Positions 1 through 9,015 of a stretch of 36,323 bases of DNA are shown here, piece after piece. Origin of the DNA: DATCJY01 sp036562565. GTDB taxonomy: Bacteria; Bacteroidota; Bacteroidia; Flavobacteriales_D; Sanyastnellaceae. The notes under the pieces were generated by a model, which saw only the letters and a list, made by a program, of their open reading frames with translations, did no database searches and was not told where the DNA came from. The DNA is taken from the NCBI GenBank assembly GCA_036562565.1, contig DATCJY010000058.1, positions 1 to 36,323 of the forward strand, in the 5' to 3' direction. The stretch's first letter is position 1, and every line of letters begins with the position of its first letter. Made by a program: the position numbers and the translations under genes.

Positions 1-525
1 AATGTTTGTATGAACTGTCACAAAGGGGTGCAAGAAGGTACAATCACCGGTAAGAAAGAAATCGAGAAGATTTACGCAGCTATCGGTTTTGACCCAACTT
101 CAGGTCAATACATTGAAAATTATGAGCAGAAGCCGATTGAGTGGAATAAGGTGAACAACTTGCCTGACCACGTTTACTTCAGCCACGCTCAACACGTAGC
201 CGTAGGTAAAATCGATTGTAAGAACTGTCACGGTCCTCAACACATGTACACTGTAGGCCACGTGCCAACAGCTGAGGAAATCAACTCGCAAGATGATGTA
301 GTGGGTCTTATTAAGTTGGAAAAAGATCCATTTACAATGGGTTGGTGTTTGGAATGTCACAACAAAGCAGGTATAGACTTGGCTAGTAGCAAATACTACG
401 AGGATATGCACGCTCGCTATAAAGCATCTGAAGTGGGGCAGCGCACCTTGCGTGACATCATGGATGATGGAACTGCTACAGTTCGCGAATTGGGCGGTTG
501 GGAATGTGGTAAGTGTCACTATTAA
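1..525 (+). CDS. actA: Alternative complex III multiheme cytochrome c subunit ActA (3' part only)
   Basis: The reading frame is open from base 1, so the gene begins upstream of the window; the first in-frame ATG at 10 lies inside a heme motif and is not the start. Four CXXCH heme c attachment motifs are visible: CMNCH at 7-21, CKNCH at 217-231, CLECH at 346-360 and CGKCH at 505-519, the last one residue from the C-terminus. ActA of this family is a pentaheme periplasmic protein, so the fifth motif and the N-terminal membrane anchor should lie upstream. In the complex it carries electrons with ActE towards cytochrome c or the terminal oxidase. It is first in the visible operon and is followed 47 bases later by actB. 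The identification rests on heme spacing plus the diagnostic downstream gene order. Confidence 0.93.
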   Translation, partial: NVCMNCHKGVQEGTITGKKEIEKIYAAIGFDPTSGQYIENYEQKPIEWNKVNNLPDHVYFSHAQHVAVGKIDCKNCHGPQHMYTVGHVPTAEEINSQDDVVGLIKLEKDPFTMGWCLECHNKAGIDLASSKYYEDMHARYKASEVGQRTLRDIMDDGTATVRELGGWECGKCHY

Positions 526-572
526 TCCTCTCAACCAAGAAAAAAAGTTATTTAAGACGCATCGAAGCTTTC

Positions 573-3500
573 ATGGGAATGAATACGAAATATTGGAGTA
601 GCCTGGACGAATTGCAACAAACTGCAGCCGCTCAGGAAGCAATGTCAACTGAGTTTGCACGCGAGCAATCAGTTGAAAATTTCCTGGCAGATGATAAACT
701 GAAGGAAACAAACACTGGCCGTAGAGACTTCTTAAAGTTCATGGGTTTCAGCCTTGCTGCTGCTACTCTCGCAGCTTGCGAAACTCCGGTAGTGAAATCC
801 ATTCCATACGTAGTGAAGCCGGAAGAAATCACTCCGGGCGTGGCGAACTATTACGCTTCTACATATTACGATGGTAATGACTATGGAAGCATCCTTGTGA
901 AAACGCGTGAGGGTCGTCCGATCTTCATCAAAGGAAACAAGGAATTCGGTATGGACGGTGGAGCCATCAATGCTCGCATCAACGCTTCTGTTCTTGGTTT
1001 GTATGACGGTGCTCGTCTCAAAGGCCCAAGAAAGAACAACTCCTCCGATATCGATTGGAACACATTGGATACAGAAGTAAAAGCTGCTTTGGCTTCTGCT
1101 TCTTCCATTCGTATTCTCTCCAATACAATCATCAGCCCTTCTACCAAGCGCGCTATTGCTGAGTTCAGCAATAAGTATGCTGGTAAAGTGAAGCACGTAC
1201 AATATGACACTGTATCCTATGCAGGTCTCAACAAAGCAAACAACGGTGTGACTCCGAGCTACGATTTTAGCAAGGCTAAGACCATTGTGAGCATTGGTGC
1301 AGACTTCTTGGGTACATGGTTGTTGTCTTCAGCATATGCTGCTGGCTATATGGAGCGCAGAAAACCTGAAGGTGAGTGGATGAGCAAGCACTATCAGTTC
1401 GAGGCGAATATGTCCTTGACCGGTTCAAATGCTGATGTACGTGTACCTATTAAACCTTCTCAAGAAGGGCAAGTTGTAGCAGCGCTTTATGCTGCTGTTA
1501 CTGGTTCTGCACCTATCAGCGTTGAAGGTGCTGATAAAGCGATTGCCAGCGCTGCTGCTGATTTGAAAAAATCACGCGGAGCAAGCATCGTAGTTTCCTC
1601 AAGCAATGATGTATACGTTCAAACTGTTGTTGCTGCGATCAACGAAGCATTGGGCAACCACGGTGCGACTATCGATAATGTAACCGGTACTAACTTCTTC
1701 CAAGGTAAAGATGAAGAAGTTCGTGCTTTGGTGGACGAAATGAATGCAGGTACAGTAGACGCATTGATTATCTACGGTACCAACCCTGCTTATTCTTATC
1801 CGGAAACCGATAAGTTCATAGCAGGTCTGCAAAAGGTGAAAACTTCCGTTTGCTTCAACCATTTTGCAGATGAAACTTCAAGTCGTTGTGCCTACTCTGC
1901 GCCAGACCATCACTACCTAGAAGCCTGGAACGACTATGCTCCGGTAAAAGGTCGTATTGATTTGGCTCAACCAACTATCAGCCCGCTTTACAACACACGT
2001 TATGCTCAAGAAGCATTCTTGCGTTGGGCTGATAACAACACGGAGTATTACGATTATATCCGTCAAACCCACAACAGCGCTTATACTTCTGCTGCATTGA
2101 AAACAGATGCTCAGTGGAACATGGCTGTTCACAACGGTACATTCGCTTCAACAGTATCTGAAGCGGCTTCAACTGTTAATGCAACAGCTGCTGTTTCTAC
2201 CATCAGCATTTCTGAAGCTTTGGCAAAAGCTACCGCAGCTAAATCAAGTGAGTGGGAATTGTCCGTATATCAAAAAGTGACGATGGGTATTGGTAACCAA
2301 GCCAACAACGCGTTACTTCAAGAAACTCCGGACCCAATTACTAAGACTACTTGGGATAACTATTTCACCATGTCTCCTGCAGATATGAGAGAAATGGGAC
2401 TCCAAACGTATATCGGTCAATGCGACTGCGCTGATGTTATCAAAGTAACAGTAAACGGCAAGTCATTGACTCTTCCTGCATTCCCAACTCCAGGTCAGAA
2501 ACGCGGCACTATTGGTGTAGCACTTGGTTATGGCCGTGGTGCAGGTAATGAAGAAATTGGTAATGCCGCTTACCAAACTGGTAAAGCTGGTGTTCACCTC
2601 ATGGATGGTGATAAGCGCCAAACCATTGGTAAAAACGCATTCCCATTCATTTCATTTGTGGATGGTACCTGGTCATTTAAAGCTACAGATGTAACCATTG
2701 AGAAAACAGGTGAAACTTATTCTGTCGCTACAACTCAGATGCACAGCACCGTGATGGGCCGTGACTCTGTTGTGAAAGAGACCGACCTCGCTACATTCTT
2801 GAAAAACAAAGACAAGAAACGTGGTGAGGCTGAGTTCAACCTGATTCCTGCGCTTGCAGTGCATGAAGATGTGAACGGAGACGGGGTAATCAATGCTCAA
2901 GACAAGAAGACAGTAGACAACTTCGACTTGTGGAGAGCTCATCCGGTGGAAGGTCCTGGTCACCGTTGGGGATTGGCTATCGACCTTAACTCTTGTATCG
3001 GTTGTGCATCTTGTATCACCGCTTGTCACATTGAGAACAACGTTCCTGTGGTAGGTAAAGACGAAGTACTTCGTCACCGTGATATGCACTGGTTGCGCAT
3101 CGACCGCTACTTCTCTTCAGAGTTTGAAACCCTTGAAGAAACCAAAGAGCAAACCGGAAAAGGTACCATTGCTGCATATCGTCACATGGAAGACCCGGCT
3201 GAGAACCCAAAAACAGTTCACATGCCGATGATGTGTCAGCACTGTAATCACGCTCCTTGTGAAACCGTATGTCCTGTGGCTGCTACCGTTCACAGTAACG
3301 AAGGGCTTAACAACATGGCTTATAACCGTTGTATCGGTACCCGTTACTGCGCGAACAACTGTCCATATAAAGTGAGAAGATTCAACTGGTTCAACTATGT
3401 AACCAATGATAAATTCTCCATGGTGAACCCTGCTCAGGATGACACCTTGCGTATGGTATTGAACCCTGATGTAACCGTTCGTACCCGTGGTGTGATGGAG

Positions 3501-3770
3501 AAATGCTCCATGTGTCAACAACGTATCCAAGAAGGTAAGTTGGAGGCTAAGAAAGCAGGTTTACCGGTAGCTGATGGTGCTATTCAGACAGCTTGTTCTG
3601 AAGCTTGCCCGGTGGGTTGTATCGTATTCGGTGATTTGAATGATATCAACTCCTTGGTGAATAAGAAGTCACAAAGCGTTCGTGCTTACCACGCTCTTGA
3701 AGAAACTGGTGTGAAACCGAACGTTTATTATATGACGAAAGTTAGAAATATTGAACCTGCAGAAGCATAA
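573..3770 (+). CDS. actB: Alternative complex III subunit ActB (molybdopterin-like plus Fe-S protein)
   Basis: About 1065 residues. The N-terminus has a twin-arginine-like stretch (Arg50-Arg51, RRDFLKFMGFS) followed by a hydrophobic segment and a lipobox (LAAC, Cys69), so the protein is probably exported and lipidated. The large middle part resembles a molybdopterin oxidoreductase domain, which in this family carries no Mo cofactor. The C-terminal ferredoxin-like domain has four cysteine groups starting near residues 808 (CIGCASCITAC), 888 (CQHCNHAPCETVC), 920 (CIGTRYCANNC) and 978 (CSMC, with later partners), matching the three [4Fe-4S] plus one [3Fe-4S] of the family. It relays electrons from quinol to the hemes. 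A GTG at 513 overlapping actA is open in frame, but family N-termini begin like the residues at 573 or 579. An EF-hand-like loop at residues 766-777 is odd (see findings). Confidence 0.95.
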   Translation: MGMNTKYWSSLDELQQTAAAQEAMSTEFAREQSVENFLADDKLKETNTGRRDFLKFMGFSLAAATLAACETPVVKSIPYVVKPEEITPGVANYYASTYYDGNDYGSILVKTREGRPIFIKGNKEFGMDGGAINARINASVLGLYDGARLKGPRKNNSSDIDWNTLDTEVKAALASASSIRILSNTIISPSTKRAIAEFSNKYAGKVKHVQYDTVSYAGLNKANNGVTPSYDFSKAKTIVSIGADFLGTWLLSSAYAAGYMERRKPEGEWMSKHYQFEANMSLTGSNADVRVPIKPSQEGQVVAALYAAVTGSAPISVEGADKAIASAAADLKKSRGASIVVSSSNDVYVQTVVAAINEALGNHGATIDNVTGTNFFQGKDEEVRALVDEMNAGTVDALIIYGTNPAYSYPETDKFIAGLQKVKTSVCFNHFADETSSRCAYSAPDHHYLEAWNDYAPVKGRIDLAQPTISPLYNTRYAQEAFLRWADNNTEYYDYIRQTHNSAYTSAALKTDAQWNMAVHNGTFASTVSEAASTVNATAAVSTISISEALAKATAAKSSEWELSVYQKVTMGIGNQANNALLQETPDPITKTTWDNYFTMSPADMREMGLQTYIGQCDCADVIKVTVNGKSLTLPAFPTPGQKRGTIGVALGYGRGAGNEEIGNAAYQTGKAGVHLMDGDKRQTIGKNAFPFISFVDGTWSFKATDVTIEKTGETYSVATTQMHSTVMGRDSVVKETDLATFLKNKDKKRGEAEFNLIPALAVHEDVNGDGVINAQDKKTVDNFDLWRAHPVEGPGHRWGLAIDLNSCIGCASCITACHIENNVPVVGKDEVLRHRDMHWLRIDRYFSSEFETLEETKEQTGKGTIAAYRHMEDPAENPKTVHMPMMCQHCNHAPCETVCPVAATVHSNEGLNNMAYNRCIGTRYCANNCPYKVRRFNWFNYVTNDKFSMVNPAQDDTLRMVLNPDVTVRTRGVMEKCSMCQQRIQEGKLEAKKAGLPVADGAIQTACSEACPVGCIVFGDLNDINSLVNKKSQSVRAYHALEETGVKPNVYYMTKVRNIEPAEA

Positions 3771-3791
3771 TAATATCCTTCAAAAAGCAAG

Positions 3792-5171
3792 ATGATCAAA
3801 GAATCGAAAATACGTAAGCCACTGATCCTCGGTCATAAGACCTACGGTGATATTACAAAGGATATCGTGGATCCTATTATGGGTGAAACCCCCAAGCAGT
3901 GGAAAATCGCATTTACCATTGCCTGTATTGTGGCTCTTTATGGTGTAGGCTGTTTGTTCTATATCATCGGGGTAGGTATTGGATCCTGGGGATTGAACAA
4001 AACAGTTGGTTGGGCATGGGACATTACCAACTTTGTATGGTGGGTCGGTATCGGTCACGCGGGTACCTTGATCTCTGCAGTGTTGTTGTTGTTCCGCCAA
4101 CGTTGGAGAATGGCGATCAACCGCTCCGCTGAGGCGATGACCATCTTCGCGGTTATCATGGCGGCCATTTTCCCAATCATTCACATGGGACGTGTATGGC
4201 AAGCCTATTGGACACTTCCATTGCCAAACCAATTTGGTTCCTTGTGGCCAAACTTTAACTCAGCGCTTTTGTGGGACGTATTTGCGATTTCAACTTACTT
4301 CTCTGTATCACTTGTTTTCTGGTACATCGGTCTTATTCCTGACTTCGCCACTATCCGCGATAAAATGGTGAAACCGGGATGGAAGAAATTCTACAGCATC
4401 CTCAGCTTTGGTTGGAGCGGTCGTGCTAAGCACTGGACACGTTTCGAAGAAGTGTCATTGGTGTTGGCTGGTATCGCAACTCCGCTTGTATTCTCTGTAC
4501 ACTCTATCGTATCGATGGACTTTGCTACCTCCATCATCCCCGGTTGGCACACTACCATCTTCCCTCCATACTTCGTAGCAGGTGCGGTATTCTCCGGTTT
4601 CGCGATGGTACAAACCCTTTTGCTCATCATGCGCAAAGTGATGAAGCTTGAGGCATACATCAACCTTCGCCACATTGAGTATATGAACATCGTAATCATT
4701 GTTACAGGTTCTATCGTGGGTGTGGCTTACCTAACTGAGCTTTTCGTTTCATGGTACTCCGGTGTTGAGTACGAATCCTACGCATTCATCAACCGTTTCT
4801 CCGGTCCGTTGGCTTGGTCTTACTGGGCTATGATGACATGTAACGTAATCTCTCCACAGCTCTTCTGGATTAAGAAGTTGAGAACCAACCTTCAGTTCAC
4901 ATTCTTCATGTCCATTATCGTGAACATCGGTATGTGGTTTGAGCGTTTCGTAATCATTGTTACTTCTATCCACCGTGACTACCTACCGGCTGCATGGGGT
5001 GAGTTCAAGGCTACTCCAATGGACATCGGTTTGTTTATCGGTACAATCGGTATCTTCTTCGTATTGTTCTTGCTCTTCGCCCGCTACTTCCCGGTATTGG
5101 CTTTGAACGAATTGAAGACTATTCTGAAAGTTTCAGGTGAGAGCTATAAAAACGACAACAACAAGCATTAA
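3792..5171 (+). CDS. actC: Alternative complex III NrfD-like membrane subunit ActC
   Basis: 459 residues with many hydrophobic segments (roughly ten), a polysulfide reductase NrfD/PsrC-type integral membrane protein. In alternative complex III, ActC docks under ActB and forms a quinol-binding site, so it is a likely place of menaquinol oxidation and of a proton path. The N-terminal cytoplasmic stretch includes a GDITKDIVDP-type motif that I associate with Bacteroidota members. The gene starts 21 bases after actB and is followed 23 bases later by actD, consistent with one transcript. Nothing appears truncated. Annotators often call it hydrogenase or polysulfide reductase subunit; the neighbours make ActC the right call. 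Confidence 0.95.
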   Translation: MIKESKIRKPLILGHKTYGDITKDIVDPIMGETPKQWKIAFTIACIVALYGVGCLFYIIGVGIGSWGLNKTVGWAWDITNFVWWVGIGHAGTLISAVLLLFRQRWRMAINRSAEAMTIFAVIMAAIFPIIHMGRVWQAYWTLPLPNQFGSLWPNFNSALLWDVFAISTYFSVSLVFWYIGLIPDFATIRDKMVKPGWKKFYSILSFGWSGRAKHWTRFEEVSLVLAGIATPLVFSVHSIVSMDFATSIIPGWHTTIFPPYFVAGAVFSGFAMVQTLLLIMRKVMKLEAYINLRHIEYMNIVIIVTGSIVGVAYLTELFVSWYSGVEYESYAFINRFSGPLAWSYWAMMTCNVISPQLFWIKKLRTNLQFTFFMSIIVNIGMWFERFVIIVTSIHRDYLPAAWGEFKATPMDIGLFIGTIGIFFVLFLLFARYFPVLALNELKTILKVSGESYKNDNNKH

Positions 5172-5194
5172 GCAACGATTATATCAAGGAAACT

Positions 5195-5725
5195 ATGGCA
5201 AACAAAGTATTACACGTGATGTATGATGACGACCAGAAGCTACTGGACGCTGCACGTGCCCTTGTTGCGCAAGGTATTCGCGTAAAAGATGTGTTCTCTC
5301 CATTCCCAATCCACGGGTTGGATCCCATCATCGGAGTGAAACGTACGCGTTTGGCTATTTGCTCCTTCTTATATGCATGTACCGGTACGGTACTCGCTAT
5401 CCTTGGTACTTGGTACTTCATGGTGAGCGACTGGAACATGAACATCGGTGGTAAGCCGAACTTTACTTGGATTGAAAACGCTCCGTCTTTCATTCCGGTA
5501 ATGTTTGAGTTCTCCGTGTTCTGCGGTGCTCACGGTATGGCATTGACCTACTTGCTTAGAAATGGTACCTTACCAGGTATGCCTGCTGACAACCCGGACC
5601 CACGTACCACTGATGATAAGTTCGTGATGGAAATCACCACTGAAGACAATCACATGTCCGTGGAAGAACTCGAAGCAAAAATTCGTGCAACAGACGTTTT
5701 TGAATTAAGCATTAAGAATTACTAA
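5195..5725 (+). CDS. actD: Alternative complex III subunit ActD (DUF3341)
   Basis: 176 residues with a cytoplasmic N-terminal part followed by two transmembrane segments (about residues 52-75 and 97-120), the DUF3341 architecture. ActD is a small membrane subunit peripheral to ActC; its exact job in the complex is not settled. The N-terminal region (VMYDDDQKLLDAARALVAQG) resembles a domain that senses or fills gaps, and the C-terminal tail is acidic. AAGGA lies seven bases before the ATG, one of the few Shine-Dalgarno-like sequences in this operon. It sits between actC and actE in the standard order. Confidence 0.94.
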   Translation: MANKVLHVMYDDDQKLLDAARALVAQGIRVKDVFSPFPIHGLDPIIGVKRTRLAICSFLYACTGTVLAILGTWYFMVSDWNMNIGGKPNFTWIENAPSFIPVMFEFSVFCGAHGMALTYLLRNGTLPGMPADNPDPRTTDDKFVMEITTEDNHMSVEELEAKIRATDVFELSIKNY

Positions 5726-5729
5726 GAAA

Positions 5730-6398
5730 ATGATTCGTCAATCGTATATATTCGGATTAGTGGTGGTGGCAGTATTTGCATTGTCATCTTGCTCTGAGGA
5801 TCCCAATTCTCCAGGTGTGGAGTACATGCCGGACATGTATCGCTCTCCTGCCATCGAAGCCTATGTGGACTATGGTAACAACAAAACCATGGACTGGACA
5901 CAAACTCGTAAGGAGCGCAACGGTATCAAACCGGTATTGTCCAGAAAACCGGCTCCAAACACCATTCCTTATGTGGGAAAAGAGATGGCTCAATTCGTAA
6001 TGCCTTATCCATTGGAAAATACCCCAGAGGACTATGAATTGGCCGCAACCAAAATTGTGAGCCCGCTCCAGAGCACCAAGGAAAACATTGAAAAGGGTAG
6101 AGAAATTTATACCCTCATGTGTCAGCACTGCCATGGTGAAAGCGGTAAAGGCGATGGTAAAATTGCTCAAAACGGCTTCATTGAAGGTATTCCTGATTAC
6201 GCTACCAAATTGAAAGATTTGCCTGAAGGTAAGATGTTCCACACCATTACTTATGGTAAGGGTTTGATGGGACAACACGCGTCTCAGTTGAATCAATTGG
6301 AGCGTTGGCAAGTTATTGAATGGGTGAAGTGCCTTCAGAAAGGAATCACTTCTCCTGAGTTTGACGAAAACGGGATGTTGAAAGTATCTGCGGAATAA
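5730..6398 (+). CDS. actE: Alternative complex III monoheme cytochrome c lipoprotein ActE
   Basis: 222 residues. A signal peptide ends in a lipobox (ALSSC, Cys20), so the protein is probably anchored on the periplasmic face by lipid. A single heme c site, CQHCH (Cys131, Cys134, His135), is followed by a class I cytochrome c domain whose GLMGQHA segment offers the distal methionine. It accepts electrons from ActB/ActA and probably passes them to the oxidase. It starts four bases after actD, so translation is likely coupled. Length and single-heme content fit the family. Confidence 0.94.
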   Translation: MIRQSYIFGLVVVAVFALSSCSEDPNSPGVEYMPDMYRSPAIEAYVDYGNNKTMDWTQTRKERNGIKPVLSRKPAPNTIPYVGKEMAQFVMPYPLENTPEDYELAATKIVSPLQSTKENIEKGREIYTLMCQHCHGESGKGDGKIAQNGFIEGIPDYATKLKDLPEGKMFHTITYGKGLMGQHASQLNQLERWQVIEWVKCLQKGITSPEFDENGMLKVSAE

Positions 6399-6450
6399 TC
6401 TACATCTTTTTCATCAATTAATTAATTCACCGCAAGCGAATAGATATAAT

Positions 6451-7692
6451 ATGGCACACGATAAGCTACATTTTCAACTACCATCTAAAACCAAAACATG
6501 GGCGACAGCGCTTATGGTTGTGGGTGCATTGGCTGCCATTGCCGGATGGTTCTTTGATAAAACAGACCATCACCAATACTGGTGGGCTAACCTGTTGATT
6601 TGTACATTTTTCTTTTTCGGAATCTCATTGGGTGCATTGTTCTTCTATGCACTTCAATATGCAGCGGAAGTAGCATGGTCTGCTTTACTCAAGAGAGTAT
6701 TTGAGGCAATGTTCTCTTATATCTTCATTGGTTTCATCCTTGTCGTGATCGTATTGCTGGCCGGTCAATTCCATTTGCACCACCTCTATCACTGGATGGA
6801 TCCGAGCCTTTACGATATCAATAGCCCAAACTATGATGCCATCATTGCTAACAAGCGCCCATTCCTTTCCGGTTGGTTCTTCTGGTTGCGTGTGGTGATG
6901 TACGGTGCTATCTATTTGACATTTGCTTATCTTTTTAGAAAGTGGTCTGTGCTTGAAGATGAGAAACCAAGCTTGGATTTGCACTACAAACAATTCAGAA
7001 GAAGTGCACTTTTCCTTGTATTCTTCGCATTTACTTCTTCTATTCTTGCTTGGGACTGGTTAATGTCTATTGACACACACTGGTATTCTACCATGTACGG
7101 TTGGTACATCTTCGGAGGTATGTGGAATACTTGTATGACCTTCGCTACGCTTATGACCATCTGGTTGAAAAAGCAAGGTTATCTAACCCAAGTAAACAAC
7201 TCTCATATCCACGATATGGGTAAATGGGTATTTGCAACCAGCATGCTGTGGTCTTACTTGTGGTTGTGTCAATACTTGTTGATTTGGTACTCCAATATTC
7301 CTGAAGAGGTAACTTACTTCAAATTGCGCTATGACCACTACATGTTCGGAATGTGGACAGTCTTTGCTATCAATTTTGCAGTGCCTTTCTATGCATTGAT
7401 TTCTCGCGATGCAAAGAGAAACGTGAAGTTCTTGAATAGAGTGGGTATCATCATCTTCATCAGCCACTTCTTCGATTTGTATATGGCTGTTGTGCCAGGT
7501 ACCACCTTTGGTCACCTTACTTGGGGGCTTGGTGAAGGCGAACACGTGAAGTTCGTTGGTTGGTTCGAAATCGGTATGTTCCTCGGTTTCCTTGGTTTGT
7601 TCATCACCATCGTGGCGAAAACATTGTCCAAAGCTCGTTTGATTCCTATCAATCACCCATACTTAGAGGAAAGTGAGCACCACCAGATTTAA
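6451..7692 (+). CDS. actF: Alternative complex III membrane subunit ActF
   Basis: 413 residues, polytopic (around ten hydrophobic segments), related to ActC/NrfD but distinct. ActF is the second large integral subunit of alternative complex III and forms the other half of its membrane core, possibly with a proton channel. Its N-terminus (FQLPSKTKTWATALMVVG) and the histidine-containing loop (FHLHHLYHWMDPS) fit Bacteroidota ActF proteins. It follows actE after 52 bases and precedes coxB, which is the typical order where complex III and oxidase form a supercomplex. Confidence 0.93.
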   Translation: MAHDKLHFQLPSKTKTWATALMVVGALAAIAGWFFDKTDHHQYWWANLLICTFFFFGISLGALFFYALQYAAEVAWSALLKRVFEAMFSYIFIGFILVVIVLLAGQFHLHHLYHWMDPSLYDINSPNYDAIIANKRPFLSGWFFWLRVVMYGAIYLTFAYLFRKWSVLEDEKPSLDLHYKQFRRSALFLVFFAFTSSILAWDWLMSIDTHWYSTMYGWYIFGGMWNTCMTFATLMTIWLKKQGYLTQVNNSHIHDMGKWVFATSMLWSYLWLCQYLLIWYSNIPEEVTYFKLRYDHYMFGMWTVFAINFAVPFYALISRDAKRNVKFLNRVGIIIFISHFFDLYMAVVPGTTFGHLTWGLGEGEHVKFVGWFEIGMFLGFLGLFITIVAKTLSKARLIPINHPYLEESEHHQI

Positions 7693-7719
7693 TAATTGAC
7701 AAACTTGGTGTAAGAAGAA

Positions 7720-7730
7720 ATTTAGAGTAA
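7720..7730 (+). promoter_or_regulatory. 11-base motif ATTTAGAGTAA upstream of coxB
   Basis: The sequence ATTTAGAGTAA ends 19 bases before the coxB ATG. The same 11 bases occur at 8985-8995, ending 20 bases before the coxA ATG. The following leader is very purine-rich. Shared sequence at a shared distance suggests a common translational or processing element; its function is unknown. Confidence 0.35.
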
Positions 7731-7749
7731 AAAAAGAAAAGAAAGAAAC

Positions 7750-8973
7750 ATGAAACTTCTGGTAATACTGGTTATCGTTCTTGCAGTTATTGCAGTAGTG
7801 CAGTTGACCAAGGTATATGAATTGAGCCGCTCTCTTCGTAAGACTGACGAGGATGATTATGATACTGCGGACAACAGACTGAATGCAAATATGCTCCTCT
7901 GGTGGATGTTCATATTCTTCGGATTGGTGATTTTCCTCTATGTCCGCTATGGCGATTATCTTCCGGATTCTGCATCTGAACATGGTAATGACATGGACTG
8001 GCTCATGCATGTCAACCTTTGGATGCTAACGGTGATGTTCTTTGTAATGAACACTTTGCTTTACACCGTTGCCTGGAAATACCATTACAAAAAAGGAAGA
8101 AAAGTATTGTTCCTTGCACACGATAACCGTCTTGAGATGGTTTGGACCTTGATACCGGGTGTTACAATGGCCTTCATCATTGTATTCGGTTTGATTACTT
8201 GGAATAAAATGACCGAGCCCGCTTCAGAGGATGCTCTTCAAATCGAGATTTACTCTAAGCAGTTCGATTGGACCGCTCGCTACAAAGGTGAAGACAATGC
8301 TTTCGGTATGGTAAACGTAAACCTTATCACTACCGATAACGCAATGGGTATGGTTACCCGTGAAAACATTGCTGCTCGCTTGGTTAGCATTGATGAAGAA
8401 ATCCAATCAATCAAGGACCAACTGGCAGAAAACAAAAAAGTTCCTGTATTGCCAGAGAGCTATGTAGAATCTTTAGAAGATAAAATCTATAAACTTGAGC
8501 GCCATAAGCAACGTCTTATGGACCTTAAGGAAACCAAAGTAGGTCCAGGCATCAGCGATTGGGAAGCTGGCTTTGACGACCAAATTATCAAAGGAGAAGT
8601 TCACATTCCAGTTGGTCAGGAAGTTGAATTTATCTTCCGCTCACAGGACGTGATTCACTCTGCTTACATGCCTCACTTCCGTGCACAAATGAACACGGTT
8701 CCAGGATTGCCTACACGATTTAAAATGACTCCTACCATCACTACCAAGGAGATGCGTCAAAAACTCAAAGATGATGAGTTTGATTATGTGCTCCTTTGCA
8801 ACAAAGTGTGTGGAGCAGCTCACTTTAACATGCAGATGAAAGTGGTTGTTGAAACCCCTGAAGAATATGCAGCATGGCTTAAAACAGTGAAGCCATACAA
8901 AGCAGCCCCGGCTGAAGTTACTCCGGCAGCAACTGAAGAAACTCCTGTAGTTACTGCGGTAGCAAACAATTAA
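7750..8973 (+). CDS. coxB: Cytochrome c oxidase subunit II
   Basis: 407 residues. There is an N-terminal hydrophobic segment (residues 3-20), then two transmembrane helices of the subunit II hairpin (about 50-68 and 85-105, with a further hydrophobic stretch near 135-155). A cupredoxin domain follows with a complete CuA site: His303 (VIHSAYMP) and the motif C350-x3-C354-x3-H358-x2-M361. The electron-entry region QFDW is present near residue 173. Between the early strands and the CuA site lies a charged, helix-forming insertion (about residues 213-264). The C-terminal tail is rich in Ala, Pro and Thr. It receives electrons from complex III or cytochrome c and passes them to subunit I. Gene order act-coxB-coxA supports a supercomplex. 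Confidence 0.95.
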   Translation: MKLLVILVIVLAVIAVVQLTKVYELSRSLRKTDEDDYDTADNRLNANMLLWWMFIFFGLVIFLYVRYGDYLPDSASEHGNDMDWLMHVNLWMLTVMFFVMNTLLYTVAWKYHYKKGRKVLFLAHDNRLEMVWTLIPGVTMAFIIVFGLITWNKMTEPASEDALQIEIYSKQFDWTARYKGEDNAFGMVNVNLITTDNAMGMVTRENIAARLVSIDEEIQSIKDQLAENKKVPVLPESYVESLEDKIYKLERHKQRLMDLKETKVGPGISDWEAGFDDQIIKGEVHIPVGQEVEFIFRSQDVIHSAYMPHFRAQMNTVPGLPTRFKMTPTITTKEMRQKLKDDEFDYVLLCNKVCGAAHFNMQMKVVVETPEEYAAWLKTVKPYKAAPAEVTPAATEETPVVTAVANN

Positions 8974-8984
8974 TATCGAGAATC

Positions 8985-8995
8985 ATTTAGAGTAA
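8985..8995 (+). promoter_or_regulatory. 11-base motif ATTTAGAGTAA upstream of coxA
   Basis: This is the second copy of the 11-base sequence found before coxB, ending 20 bases before the coxA start. A degenerate third version, TTTAGACTTAA, follows at 9002-9012, 16 bases downstream of the first. The spacing favours an element acting on the message rather than chance, but this is inference. Confidence 0.35.
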
Positions 8996-9015
8996 GAATA
9001 TTTTAGACTTAAAAA

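Noticed and set aside
513..572. GTG start for ActB overlapping actA
   Set aside because: The extra 20 residues are unlike family N-termini; the ATG at 573 (or 579) gives the expected start.
732..1202. Long minus-strand open frame opposite actB, and similar ones opposite other act/cox genes
   Set aside because: Stop codons are rare on the complementary strand here because of the codon use of the real gene. The translations have no coherent domains and the + strand genes are certain.
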